Shown: piece after piece, positions 42,600 to 49,495 of the stretch
Numbering within the stretch: the stretch's first letter is position 1
Layout of the letters: each line of letters opens with the position of its first letter
Virus record (IMG/VR): IMGVR_UViG_3300030838_000014
Location: 1 to 49,495 of that record
Strand: one strand, 5' to 3'
Length of the DNA stretch: 49,495 nucleotides
Source: a virus
Made by a program: the position numbers and the translations under genes
Notes under the pieces: generated by a model
What the model was told of the DNA's origin: nothing
Seen by the model: only the letters and a program-made list of their open reading frames with translations
Database searches by the model: none

Positions 42600-42902
42600 A
42601 TGTCACCAGATGAAATATTACAAGCAGTATGGGAATATTGTGGAACTAACACAAAAGAAACAATAGAATCTATGAATGATTTAATAGTAAAGATTACAGA
42701 CAATCCAAAACATCTAGCTTATGATTTATCAGAAAGACTTGAAGAATGGTCATTAGATAGAGATTCATGCCCATTATGTGGAGATGATATAGTTTTAATA
42801 AATAGAGATTATCAATCTAGTGAATACTTTGGACAATCTGTTAATGAACAACTCAATACATATGGTTGTAAAAGCTCAAGTTGTGGATACATAAAAGATT
42901 AG
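42600..42902 (+). CDS. Zinc-ribbon hypothetical protein, 100 aa
   Basis: ATG 42600 follows AGAAAGGAAGTG. After a helical acidic half, CPLCGDDI (near 58-65) and YGCKSSSCGY (near 88-97) form a likely four-Cys zinc ribbon. Not recognised further. Confidence 0.6.
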   Translation: MSPDEILQAVWEYCGTNTKETIESMNDLIVKITDNPKHLAYDLSERLEEWSLDRDSCPLCGDDIVLINRDYQSSEYFGQSVNEQLNTYGCKSSSCGYIKD

Positions 42903-42935
42903 CAACAAATTATATTAAGTTAAAGAGGTGTAAAA

Positions 42936-43223
42936 ATGAAAAAGAAAGTATTAAGTATATTAATGATTGGAATAGTAAGTTTAGGTTTAATAGGTTGTAA
43001 TGAGGATACAGTAACAACCAACACAAACAAGAAATCAGATAATAGATTCATTTCTACAGGAGATAGTTATAATATAAATGGTTGGGATTATAAAGTTTAT
43101 TACGATTCTACAACAAGTATAGTATATATTGAATGTGGTGGAACTAATGCGAGTGGAATTACTCCATTATATAATAAGGACAAGCAACCAATGACAATAG
43201 ATGAATATAACAAGACAAAATAA
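42936..43223 (+). CDS. Putative lipoprotein, 95 aa
   Basis: The N-terminus MKKKVLSILMIGIVSLGLIG-C is a classical lipoprotein signal: basic start, hydrophobic stretch and lipobox LIGC with C21. The mature part is about 75 residues, polar and Thr/Asn-rich. It should be anchored on the outer face of the host membrane. Small phage lipoproteins often block superinfection, but no known exclusion family is recognised. Start ATG 42936 follows AAAGAGGTG. Confidence 0.75.
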   Translation: MKKKVLSILMIGIVSLGLIGCNEDTVTTNTNKKSDNRFISTGDSYNINGWDYKVYYDSTTSIVYIECGGTNASGITPLYNKDKQPMTIDEYNKTK

Positions 43224-43281
43224 CAAAGCACTTAAAATACAGATTTTACCATCATGTTAATAAATTATAGGAGGATTTTAT

Positions 43282-43521
43282 ATGAGTAAACAAGTTAAAC
43301 ATTATTATGAATGTGATTACTGTAAAACAGAAATTGATTATAGTAATAAATCAAAAGCTTATACAGATAATTCTGGTTATAGGAGCAAAACATTTGATAT
43401 GTGTTGTGAAGATTGTTTAAATGAACATTTAGAGCATATTAAATATGAAATAACAAAAGGAAATATAAAAGAAACTGTTGAAGAATATAAAGAAAAATAT
43501 ATTAAAACATTTTGGACTTAA
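43282..43521 (+). CDS. Small zinc-binding-like protein, 79 aa
   Basis: ATG 43282 follows AGGAGG. YYECDYCKTE and FDMCCEDCLNEHL form two C-x2-C pairs typical of a zinc ribbon. A helical acidic C-terminus follows. Function unknown. Confidence 0.6.
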   Translation: MSKQVKHYYECDYCKTEIDYSNKSKAYTDNSGYRSKTFDMCCEDCLNEHLEHIKYEITKGNIKETVEEYKEKYIKTFWT

Positions 43522-43547
43522 GATTAAATAGAAAGGAGTTAAAATAC

Positions 43548-43850
43548 ATGATTAAAACAATTAAACAATATCTCCAGACAATGAAACATTGGCTAGATAA
43601 AATATCAGCACATAATAATAACACAACAAAAGTTACAGAAGATTTAAGAATAGCTTTATTAAATTTAAAAATTATACAAGCACAATTAGGTGAACAAGCA
43701 AAACCAATTCAACCTATAGCTGATTTGATTGAAAAATCTATTAATGGACTTCATGATAATACAAAAGAATTAGTTAGTAGTGGTAGAAAAGATTTAAGAG
43801 AATCTTATAATGAGATTGAAAAGTACATAAATGAAAAGGAAAATAATTAA
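43548..43850 (+). CDS. Helical hypothetical protein, 100 aa
   Basis: ATG 43548 follows GAAAGGAGTT; TTG 43512 lies before this site. The product is predicted all helical (DLRIALLNLKIIQAQLGEQ) with no Cys or membrane segment. It may be a coiled-coil protein. Not recognised. Confidence 0.55.
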   Translation: MIKTIKQYLQTMKHWLDKISAHNNNTTKVTEDLRIALLNLKIIQAQLGEQAKPIQPIADLIEKSINGLHDNTKELVSSGRKDLRESYNEIEKYINEKENN

Positions 43851-43867
43851 GAAAGCGAGTTGATTAG

Positions 43868-44443
43868 ATGTTGACGAACAGGATTGTATGTATACTTTCT
43901 GCAACTTTACTTTTTACATTCCCAACAGAAAGTAACATATCACCGTTCCAGACAACGCAAGTAGTTGTAAAAGAAAATGAAGGAATGGTACAAAAAGATA
44001 GATATGGATTATTAATTAGTCCAATACAAGTACAATTTGAAAAAGATAGAATTGAATTTGAAAAAAAGAAAGCCGAAGAAGAAAAAATACAAAAAACAAA
44101 ATGTATTAAAGAACAAAAAAATGAACCTGAATGGCAAGAATTTGTAGTTAGTTTTTATACGGGGCTTGAAGAAGAGAATAGCATACATGGAAATGTTGAT
44201 TGTAAGGGAAGACCTTTAGAAAAAGGAGTTATTGCTAATAATGTATTACCATTAGGAACTAAAATATTTTTAGAAAAAGATTATGGTATTAGAACTGTCT
44301 CAGATAAAGGAGGACAAAATTTTAATTCATTAAATTATATTGATTTATATGTTGCAAGACTAGATGGAGAAACTAGAGAACAATGGAAACATAGAGCAAA
44401 TTCTTATGGAGTAAAAAGGTTAAAAGGATATATAGTAAAATAA
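43868..44443 (+). CDS. Exported 3D-domain protein (RlpA-like barrel)
   Basis: The 191-residue product begins with a hydrophobic export signal (RIVCILSATLLFTFP). Residues about 55-90 form a charged helix, then the C-terminal domain shows the 3D pattern: VVSFYTG, VIANNVLPLGTKIFL, RTVSDKGGQNF and YIDLYVA, a double-psi barrel with conserved acidic residues found in cell-wall proteins such as YocH or the end of MltA. A role at the host envelope is likely, in peptidoglycan remodelling or exclusion. The usual first Asp (iAvDp) is replaced by Asn. The ribosome site (GCGAG) is weak. Confidence 0.78.
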   Translation: MLTNRIVCILSATLLFTFPTESNISPFQTTQVVVKENEGMVQKDRYGLLISPIQVQFEKDRIEFEKKKAEEEKIQKTKCIKEQKNEPEWQEFVVSFYTGLEEENSIHGNVDCKGRPLEKGVIANNVLPLGTKIFLEKDYGIRTVSDKGGQNFNSLNYIDLYVARLDGETREQWKHRANSYGVKRLKGYIVK

Positions 44444-44512
44444 GTCAAAGTTACGATAAAGGAATAGATTTACTAGAACTTTAATAAATTAATTAATAAA
44501 GGAGTGTTAAAA

Positions 44513-45301
44513 ATGTTAGCAATTGAAAAAATATGGGTTAATAATTTAAAATTACCTAAAGAAGACCAATGGGAATCAAAGAAACAAATTATAGAAAATT
44601 ATTGTCCTAACAGTATGGAAATTGGTTTAGATTTAAAAGAACCAAAACATTGTCTAGAAGAGTACAATAAAGAATTATGCATAAAATGTTGGAACAGAGA
44701 AGTTGAAGAAAAAATAGAAGAAGTTAATATACAACAACCCACTGTAGGAAACTTTAAAATCAAAGCATTGAAAAGTGATTATAAATGGCTCACAAAAGAT
44801 AAAATATATGAGTTCATAAACGGAAGAATAATATATGATGAAGGTCAAACAGGTGATAATTACTTAGATTTTGATGATTATACAAATAGAAACATAAGTT
44901 TTGAAGTGGAAGAAATTATAAGTACTGAATCAAAATTTGAACAATTAAAGCAATCACCAATAGAGTTTATAAGATTAGATGATGATTATGAATCAGAAAC
45001 TATTATATCATTAAAAGATAATAGTGAAATAGTATGGACAGGTTCAGAAAGTCAAATTACATATGATAAAATTCCAGAATTAGTTGCTTGGCTACAAAGT
45101 GTATATAATTATTGTACTGAGTTAAAAAGCAATATGATTGAATATGTTGACTTTGAAACTGCTAAAAAGTGGATGTATGACAATAATGGAGTTGCTGAAT
45201 GTGAAGGAGTTCTATATGATAACAGTGGGATGTTTTCTCTTGAAGTTACAGATTCTGATAAATGGATATTAATTAAAAATGAACAGAAAGAAGGTGAATA
45301 A
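44513..45301 (+). CDS. Hypothetical protein, 262 aa
   Basis: ATG 44513 is chosen because AAAGGAGTG ends 8 bases before it; GTG 44504 overlaps the site. Residues about 30-60 hold a Cys group (NYCPNS, HCLEEY, LCIKCW), the middle region VGNFKIKALKSDYKWLTKDK looks like a small beta fold, and the C-terminus is acidic. It may be a fusion of a Zn site with unrelated domains. Function unknown. Confidence 0.6.
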   Translation: MLAIEKIWVNNLKLPKEDQWESKKQIIENYCPNSMEIGLDLKEPKHCLEEYNKELCIKCWNREVEEKIEEVNIQQPTVGNFKIKALKSDYKWLTKDKIYEFINGRIIYDEGQTGDNYLDFDDYTNRNISFEVEEIISTESKFEQLKQSPIEFIRLDDDYESETIISLKDNSEIVWTGSESQITYDKIPELVAWLQSVYNYCTELKSNMIEYVDFETAKKWMYDNNGVAECEGVLYDNSGMFSLEVTDSDKWILIKNEQKEGE

Positions 45302-45303
45302 AA

Positions 45304-45477
45304 ATGTATAAGGGTTGTATATTTTTAGATAAGAAAAAGAGAAAAGAAAAATTAGGATGGTCATTTGCTGAACTTCAAAAATTGTGGAGAATGGCTAATA
45401 AAGAAAATAAACTTAACAAATGGGGTAAAATTGGTTTTATACAATGGAGAAATCAACTATTAAGTATTGAAAAATAA
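45304..45477 (+). CDS. Small basic protein, 57 aa
   Basis: ATG 45304 comes 2 bases after the previous stop, with AAAGAAGGTG inside that gene. The product is lysine-rich (FLDKKKRKEKLGWS) with four Trp (WSF, LWRM, KWGK, QWRN), suggesting a compact nucleic-acid-binding fold. Function unknown. Confidence 0.55.
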   Translation: MYKGCIFLDKKKRKEKLGWSFAELQKLWRMANKENKLNKWGKIGFIQWRNQLLSIEK

Positions 45478-45548
45478 AAGCTAATCAATTGCTGATTTTA
45501 ACAACTGTTAATAAAATAAAAAGAATATAAATTTAAGGAGATATCTAA

Positions 45549-45752
45549 ATGAATAAAGACGAAATAATAATAAATTCTTTTTCTACTAAATATGATAAAG
45601 CACCTTTCAATGATTATAAATTAACCTTGTTATATTTAGATATAAATTTTGATTATAAAAGTATTTATGATGCAAATATAAGGATTTCTACTAACGAATT
45701 GTTAAATTTTGATGAAATAAAAGATAAGATTATAGAGGTGATTACATTATGA
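45549..45752 (+). CDS. Small hypothetical protein, 67 aa
   Basis: ATG 45549 follows AAGGAGATA. It is acidic with strand-like stretches (DYKLTLLYLDINFDY). It overlaps the next gene as ATGA. Not recognised. Confidence 0.55.
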   Translation: MNKDEIIINSFSTKYDKAPFNDYKLTLLYLDINFDYKSIYDANIRISTNELLNFDEIKDKIIEVITL

Positions 45753-45934
45753 AAATAGTATGTGTAGATAATTATGATAGAGAAATATATGATGATGTAT
45801 TAGTTTGTAATAATGTAAATAACTATTATGGTAAGCAAATAGTTGAATTTCTAAATGAAAAAGCTGGTGAAGACAGTAATAATTATTATAGGTTAGTGGA
45901 AGACGATTATGAATTATTTAAATTTGAACCATAG
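45749..45934 (+). CDS. Small acidic hypothetical protein, 61 aa
   Basis: ATG 45749 overlaps the previous stop, behind TAGAGGTG. It is acidic and Tyr/Asn-rich (CNNVNNYYGKQIVEF). Likely translated by coupling. Not recognised. Confidence 0.55.
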   Translation: MKIVCVDNYDREIYDDVLVCNNVNNYYGKQIVEFLNEKAGEDSNNYYRLVEDDYELFKFEP

Positions 45935-45948
45935 GAGGAATATTAATA

Positions 45949-46260
45949 ATGCTAGATAAAGTAAAAGAACAAGAGTTAAGAGATATGGTTACTATTAAAG
46001 ATAAATGGTATCATAAAATTCCATACATAGGAAAGAAAATACATAGTAAACAAGTATATAGATTGTTTGCAAGTAATAAATCTAAAATATACAAAACAAT
46101 TACAGAAGAAGTGAATAAAGAAATAGAAAAGAATAATCCAAATTTATTTAATCAATTTGCTGAAGCTAGTAATGTTATGCTTGATAATGTAAAACAGATG
46201 ACCATTAAAAATAAGAATCTAGATAAATATGAAAATATATGTAAGACAATTAGCTTATAA
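45949..46260 (+). CDS. Hypothetical protein, 103 aa
   Basis: ATG 45949 follows TAGGAGGAA. The product is basic and mostly helical, with WYHKIPYIGKKIHSKQ near the N-terminus. No known domain. Confidence 0.55.
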   Translation: MLDKVKEQELRDMVTIKDKWYHKIPYIGKKIHSKQVYRLFASNKSKIYKTITEEVNKEIEKNNPNLFNQFAEASNVMLDNVKQMTIKNKNLDKYENICKTISL

Positions 46261-46319
46261 CTATTAAAATAGCTTATATAATAAAATAAAAATAATAATA
46301 GAAAGAAAGAGGTAATAAC

Positions 46320-48731
46320 ATGAAAATCGAAAACGAAATACTTTATAAAATTTGGGAAGACAGATACTCTAAGAATGGAGAATCTATTGATGAAAATTTA
46401 CATAGGGTTGCAAATTATTGTTCTAAAGATAAAAAGGAAGCTGAAGAATTTTATAATATATTAGATAAAGGATTATTTTATCCAGCAGGAAGAACAATGT
46501 CTAACAGTGGCATAGGAACATCATTAACATTAAATAATTGTTTTGTTGCACCACAAATACAAGATGATTTACAAGACATTTTTAATAAAGTCAAGCTTGG
46601 AGCACTCACACACCAAAAAGGAGGTGGCATAGGCTACGATTTCTCACAACTAAGACCAAAAGGAACTCCTACATCCAATGATGCTATTGCAAGTGGAAAT
46701 GTAAGCTTTATGGATGTGTTTAATGCACAAACTGCCACAATCCTTCAAGGAGGACGTAGGGGAGCAAATATGGGCGTATCTTCAATATATAATATGGACA
46801 TTGAAGATTTCATAAATGCAAAATCTTATGATGAAGGAAAGTTAGTACATTTTAATGTAACAGTTATGGTTGATAATGATTTTATGAACTCTGTTAGAAA
46901 AGATGAAACTATATTTTTACACTATCCAGTATACGATGATAAAGGCTATGTATTAAAAGATGAATCACAATGGAAATATAAGAAAGAAATAAGTGCGAAA
47001 TACTTATGGGATCAAATTATGAAAAAAGCATATGATAATGGAGAACCGGGTATATTTTTCTATGATAATATGAATAAAGACAATACAGTATGGTACATAG
47101 AAAATATTGTTTGTTCCAATCCATGTGCTGAATATTTAGCAGGAACAGTTTATGGTAATAATCCTATTACAAAAGAACCATTAAAACGTAATGAATATGG
47201 TGGTGCTTGTAATCTAGGAAGTATATTCTTACATAATATGATAGATAATCCTTTCACAGATAAAGCAAAAATTAATTATGAAAAATTAAGTAAAACAACT
47301 CATAGTGCAGTTAAATTTCTAGATAATATAATTGATATAAATAATTTTCCAGATGAAATATATAGAAATTATCAAGAAGCTTTTAGGACAATCGGGCTTG
47401 GAATTACAGGACTTGGAGATGCTTTATGTATGTTGAATATGGTTTATGGAAGTAAAGAATCATTAGAAGTTATTGATGAAATAATGAACTTCATATCAAA
47501 AGAAGCATTTAAGTCAAGTGTTCAGTTAGCCAAAGAAAAAGGGGGTTTCCCATTTTTAGATAGAGAAAAATATATTGAAAGTGGATATATTCAAAAACAT
47601 ATGGAAAAAGATAATGAATGGATAGATATAGCTGATGATATATTAAAATATGGTATCAGAAATTCAAAGATAATGAGTATTGCTCCCACGGGCACAATGT
47701 CGTTAACTTTTGGGAGCAATACAAGTTCTGGCTTAGAACCTATATTTAGCTTATCATATGATAGGAAGGTAAAATTAGGTGGACAAAGTGACGATGATAT
47801 TAAAATAGTTAAGATGGAAGACTATGCTTACAAAGTATGGAATGAAATCAAAAATAATAAAGATTGTATTGTTAAAGAAGATATATTTGTAACTGCTATG
47901 GATTTACCAGTACAAGCACATTTAGATGTTCTTAAAGCTATAGCATTCCATGTAGATATGTCATGTAGTAAAACTATTAATATTCCCACTGAATATCCAT
48001 TTGAAGATGTAAAAAAGGTTTATGAATTCTGTTGGGAAAACGGTATAAAGGGATGTACTATATTTAGACCAAACGAAGTGAGACAAGGTATAATGATTAC
48101 TGAAAAAACAGAAGAAGAAAAAGCTAAAGAATTAATAGAAACATTGGAAAGAGGTCAATGGAAACCTAAAGCTAAAGATACATTTTACTACGAAAGAAAA
48201 GTATACATAGGTTGTGGAAAATTAAAATTAATGATTGGATGGTCTAATACTGAAAAAACCATACAAGATATGTATGTAATAAGGTCGGGATCTGGGGGTT
48301 GTGAACGTAATCTGCAAGGAATGGTTATTGCAATGAGTGGAATGTTAAGATTGGGAGGCAACTTATTCAACATAGAAAAATCTTTTGAGGGTGTTGGTGG
48401 ATGTAATAGTTTCTCAACTCAAAGAGCAAAAGGAATACAATTAAGTCAAGGTAATAGTTGTGGAACTTCTATATTGAGAGAAATTAAAACATTTTTAAAA
48501 GAAATATCAAATCAAACTATAGAGACAATAAAACCAATTAGTAATATAGAAATAAAACAAATTAAAACTTATAAATCAATTTTCTCAGATGAAGAATTAA
48601 AATTTAAAAAAGATAATGGTGATATCGCCTTTGCTTTAAAAACAGGTAAATGCCCTGAGTGTGGACATGGATTAGAACATTCTGGAGGATGTATAAGTTG
48701 TGTAGACTGTGGATTTACTAAATGTGAATAG
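46320..48731 (+). CDS. nrdJ: Ribonucleotide reductase, adenosylcobalamin-dependent (class II)
   Basis: The 803-residue product has the RNR barrel motifs: LNNCFVAP, HQKGGGIGYDFSQLRPKG, QGGRRGANMGV, NPCAEYL (active-site Asn, Cys, Glu) and SIAPTGTMS, then the C-terminal tail CPECGHGLEHSGGC with further Cys, as in monomer/dimer class II NrdJ. It makes deoxynucleotides using a B12-derived radical, so it needs host cobalamin but neither oxygen nor a NrdB-type subunit, and none is encoded here. It would supply precursors for phage replication. A redox thioredoxin partner was not seen. Start ATG 46320 follows AAAGAGGT. Confidence 0.93.
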   Translation: MKIENEILYKIWEDRYSKNGESIDENLHRVANYCSKDKKEAEEFYNILDKGLFYPAGRTMSNSGIGTSLTLNNCFVAPQIQDDLQDIFNKVKLGALTHQKGGGIGYDFSQLRPKGTPTSNDAIASGNVSFMDVFNAQTATILQGGRRGANMGVSSIYNMDIEDFINAKSYDEGKLVHFNVTVMVDNDFMNSVRKDETIFLHYPVYDDKGYVLKDESQWKYKKEISAKYLWDQIMKKAYDNGEPGIFFYDNMNKDNTVWYIENIVCSNPCAEYLAGTVYGNNPITKEPLKRNEYGGACNLGSIFLHNMIDNPFTDKAKINYEKLSKTTHSAVKFLDNIIDINNFPDEIYRNYQEAFRTIGLGITGLGDALCMLNMVYGSKESLEVIDEIMNFISKEAFKSSVQLAKEKGGFPFLDREKYIESGYIQKHMEKDNEWIDIADDILKYGIRNSKIMSIAPTGTMSLTFGSNTSSGLEPIFSLSYDRKVKLGGQSDDDIKIVKMEDYAYKVWNEIKNNKDCIVKEDIFVTAMDLPVQAHLDVLKAIAFHVDMSCSKTINIPTEYPFEDVKKVYEFCWENGIKGCTIFRPNEVRQGIMITEKTEEEKAKELIETLERGQWKPKAKDTFYYERKVYIGCGKLKLMIGWSNTEKTIQDMYVIRSGSGGCERNLQGMVIAMSGMLRLGGNLFNIEKSFEGVGGCNSFSTQRAKGIQLSQGNSCGTSILREIKTFLKEISNQTIETIKPISNIEIKQIKTYKSIFSDEELKFKKDNGDIAFALKTGKCPECGHGLEHSGGCISCVDCGFTKCE

Positions 48732-48741
48732 GAGATAAATT

Positions 48742-48948
48742 ATGTTTGAAAGTAACCAAGATATATATTATATAGATGGTAATTTCAAGATTAATGAAGG
48801 AGTATTCAAGGGCTATGTTAGAATTACTAGCTCTTGTCCTCCAATAATTAATTTATATGATAACTATCTAAAAGAACATGTATTAATAAACGAAGATTAT
48901 GTATTTGAAACTTATAACGAAGCTAAGGAGTTTCTATATGAAGATTAA
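48742..48948 (+). CDS. Small hypothetical protein, 68 aa
   Basis: ATG 48742 follows TAGGAGAT, 10 bases after nrdJ. The product is beta-like (GNFKINEGVFKGYVRITS) and acidic. It contains the ribosome site of the following gene and overlaps it by 11 bases. Function unknown. Confidence 0.55.
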   Translation: MFESNQDIYYIDGNFKINEGVFKGYVRITSSCPPIINLYDNYLKEHVLINEDYVFETYNEAKEFLYED

Positions 48949-49273
48949 AACAAATACTAATAATTTAAACCTCAGAACTAATTGTTATTGGTATCCCTGT
49001 CATTCTGATATATCAGATAATAAATATGATTGTAGAATGTGCTATTGTCCATTATATGATGAATGTTCTAAGATAAAGAATACTTTATGGGGTGGATATT
49101 TATTACAATACATAGATACTGAAGGAAATAATAAAGAAGTTTTTGCTTGTGAAAAATGTACAGTATTTCACATAAAAGAGAACGTGGAATATTATTTAAA
49201 TCTTAAATCAAAAGGATTACCAAATAATATAATTTTAGATGATTTAATCAAAACTATAAATAAAATGCTCTAG
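48938..49273 (+). CDS. Cys-rich small-domain protein (COG2158-like)
   Basis: ATG 48938 follows AAGGAG in the previous gene; ATG 48899 is in frame without a site. The 111-residue product has CYWYPCH (16-22), DCRMCYCPLYDEC (31-43) and ACEKCTVFH (70-78). From memory this matches the Cys-rich small domain of PF04071/COG2158 (C-x4-CH ... C-x2-CYCPLY ... C-x2-C-x3-H), often encoded near cobalamin genes. Its place two genes after the B12-dependent reductase fits that link. A zinc or cofactor role is inferred. Confidence 0.72.
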   Translation: MKIKTNTNNLNLRTNCYWYPCHSDISDNKYDCRMCYCPLYDECSKIKNTLWGGYLLQYIDTEGNNKEVFACEKCTVFHIKENVEYYLNLKSKGLPNNIILDDLIKTINKML

Positions 49274-49485
49274 GATTGATTTAAAACATTAAAAACGAAA
49301 TTTCTAAGAAAAAATAATTCTAAGGCAACTATAGTTAAATTAGTTAAAATTACTAAAAATATGAAAATTTAATTTATGGAATGGGGCTATAGGCTAGGTT
49401 AAAAATTAAATAAGCACATAAAACAGATATTTTAAGGGAAGTTTGATAAATTAAAAATAATATTAATAAAGAGGAGAGATTTGAA
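49274..49485 (+). other. Intergenic stretch without a gene
   Basis: About 210 AT-rich bases with many stop codons in all frames. No TTGACA-type promoter, long hairpin or small gene could be identified with confidence. GGGGCTATAGGCTAGG at about 49382 is the only GC-richer patch. Confidence 0.4.
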
Positions 49486-49495
49486 ATGAATTTTA
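49486..49495 (+). CDS. Start of a gene cut by the window end
   Basis: AGAGGAGAG at about 49470 is followed 7-8 bases later by ATG 49486 (Met-Asn-Phe). Only the start is visible. Confidence 0.5.

Noticed and set aside
1-49495. CRISPR array, insertion sequence or integrase/attachment site
   Set aside because: No regularly spaced repeats, transposase, inverted-repeat ends or recombinase motifs were seen.

Overview
The window is very AT-rich and densely packed. All supported genes lie on the + strand, with strong AGGAGG-type ribosome binding sites, many stop/start overlaps and some GTG or TTG starts. Near-consensus TTGACA promoters, low GC and the protein families point to a large phage or phage-plasmid of a low-GC Firmicute, most likely clostridial (inference). 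No terminase, capsid, tail or lysis gene was recognised, so this is an early/replication and accessory region.

Layout. (1) 1-12150: small, mostly unrecognised early genes, among them an array of NUMOD4/HNH repeats, a compact GH13 alpha-amylase-like enzyme, an orphan C5-cytosine methyltransferase, an HExxH metallopeptidase-like protein and a DUF488-like protein. Signs of decay include a pseudogene at 10461-10716, a probable frameshift near 6870 and an ORF at 6455 without a normal start. (2) 12151-16978: an accessory island with two tandem proteins sharing the motif NVFETNSSSTHSL, a radical SAM protein, the RNA ligase RtcB, a structured RNA closed by a perfect 17-bp helix, a vWA protein resembling the C-terminal part of YeaH/YhbH (DUF444), and a second structured noncoding stretch. 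(3) 16979-30516: a nearly complete replication/recombination module with an SSB-like protein, a Sak4-like ATPase, a zinc-finger protein, DnaB-like helicase, DnaG-like primase, RecJ-like DHH nuclease, PHP-containing DNA polymerase III alpha and RecD2-like helicase. (4) 30632-37184: small genes, an HNH endonuclease and a solo copy of its C-terminal DNA-binding domain. (5) 37204-42408: a two-subunit type II topoisomerase. The B-subunit gene is split by a group I intron at the codons for the conserved Gly-Leu-Gly-Glu motif, and the intron carries a GIY-YIG endonuclease ORF. (6) 42600-49495: small Zn-binding proteins, a lipoprotein, an exported 3D-domain protein, a B12-dependent (class II) ribonucleotide reductase, and a Cys-rich small-domain protein of a type associated with cobalamin genes.

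Regulation. Twelve promoters can be read, most with exactly 17-bp spacers. Most are preceded by the same AT box (AAAATATATAAAAT or AAATTATATAAAAT), which also occurs on its own in front of ribosome binding sites. Several predicted transcripts begin with a hairpin, and two promoter pairs stand in tandem so that the upstream one could make a short RNA.

The best candidate for an undescribed system is the 12.1-17.0 kb island. RtcB, a structured RNA and a MIDAS-type vWA protein recall the bacterial Ro (Rsr)/Y-RNA/RtcB RNA-repair arrangement, but here the vWA protein is of the DUF444 type with no TROVE domain, and a radical SAM protein with two ETNSSSTHS proteins lies just upstream.
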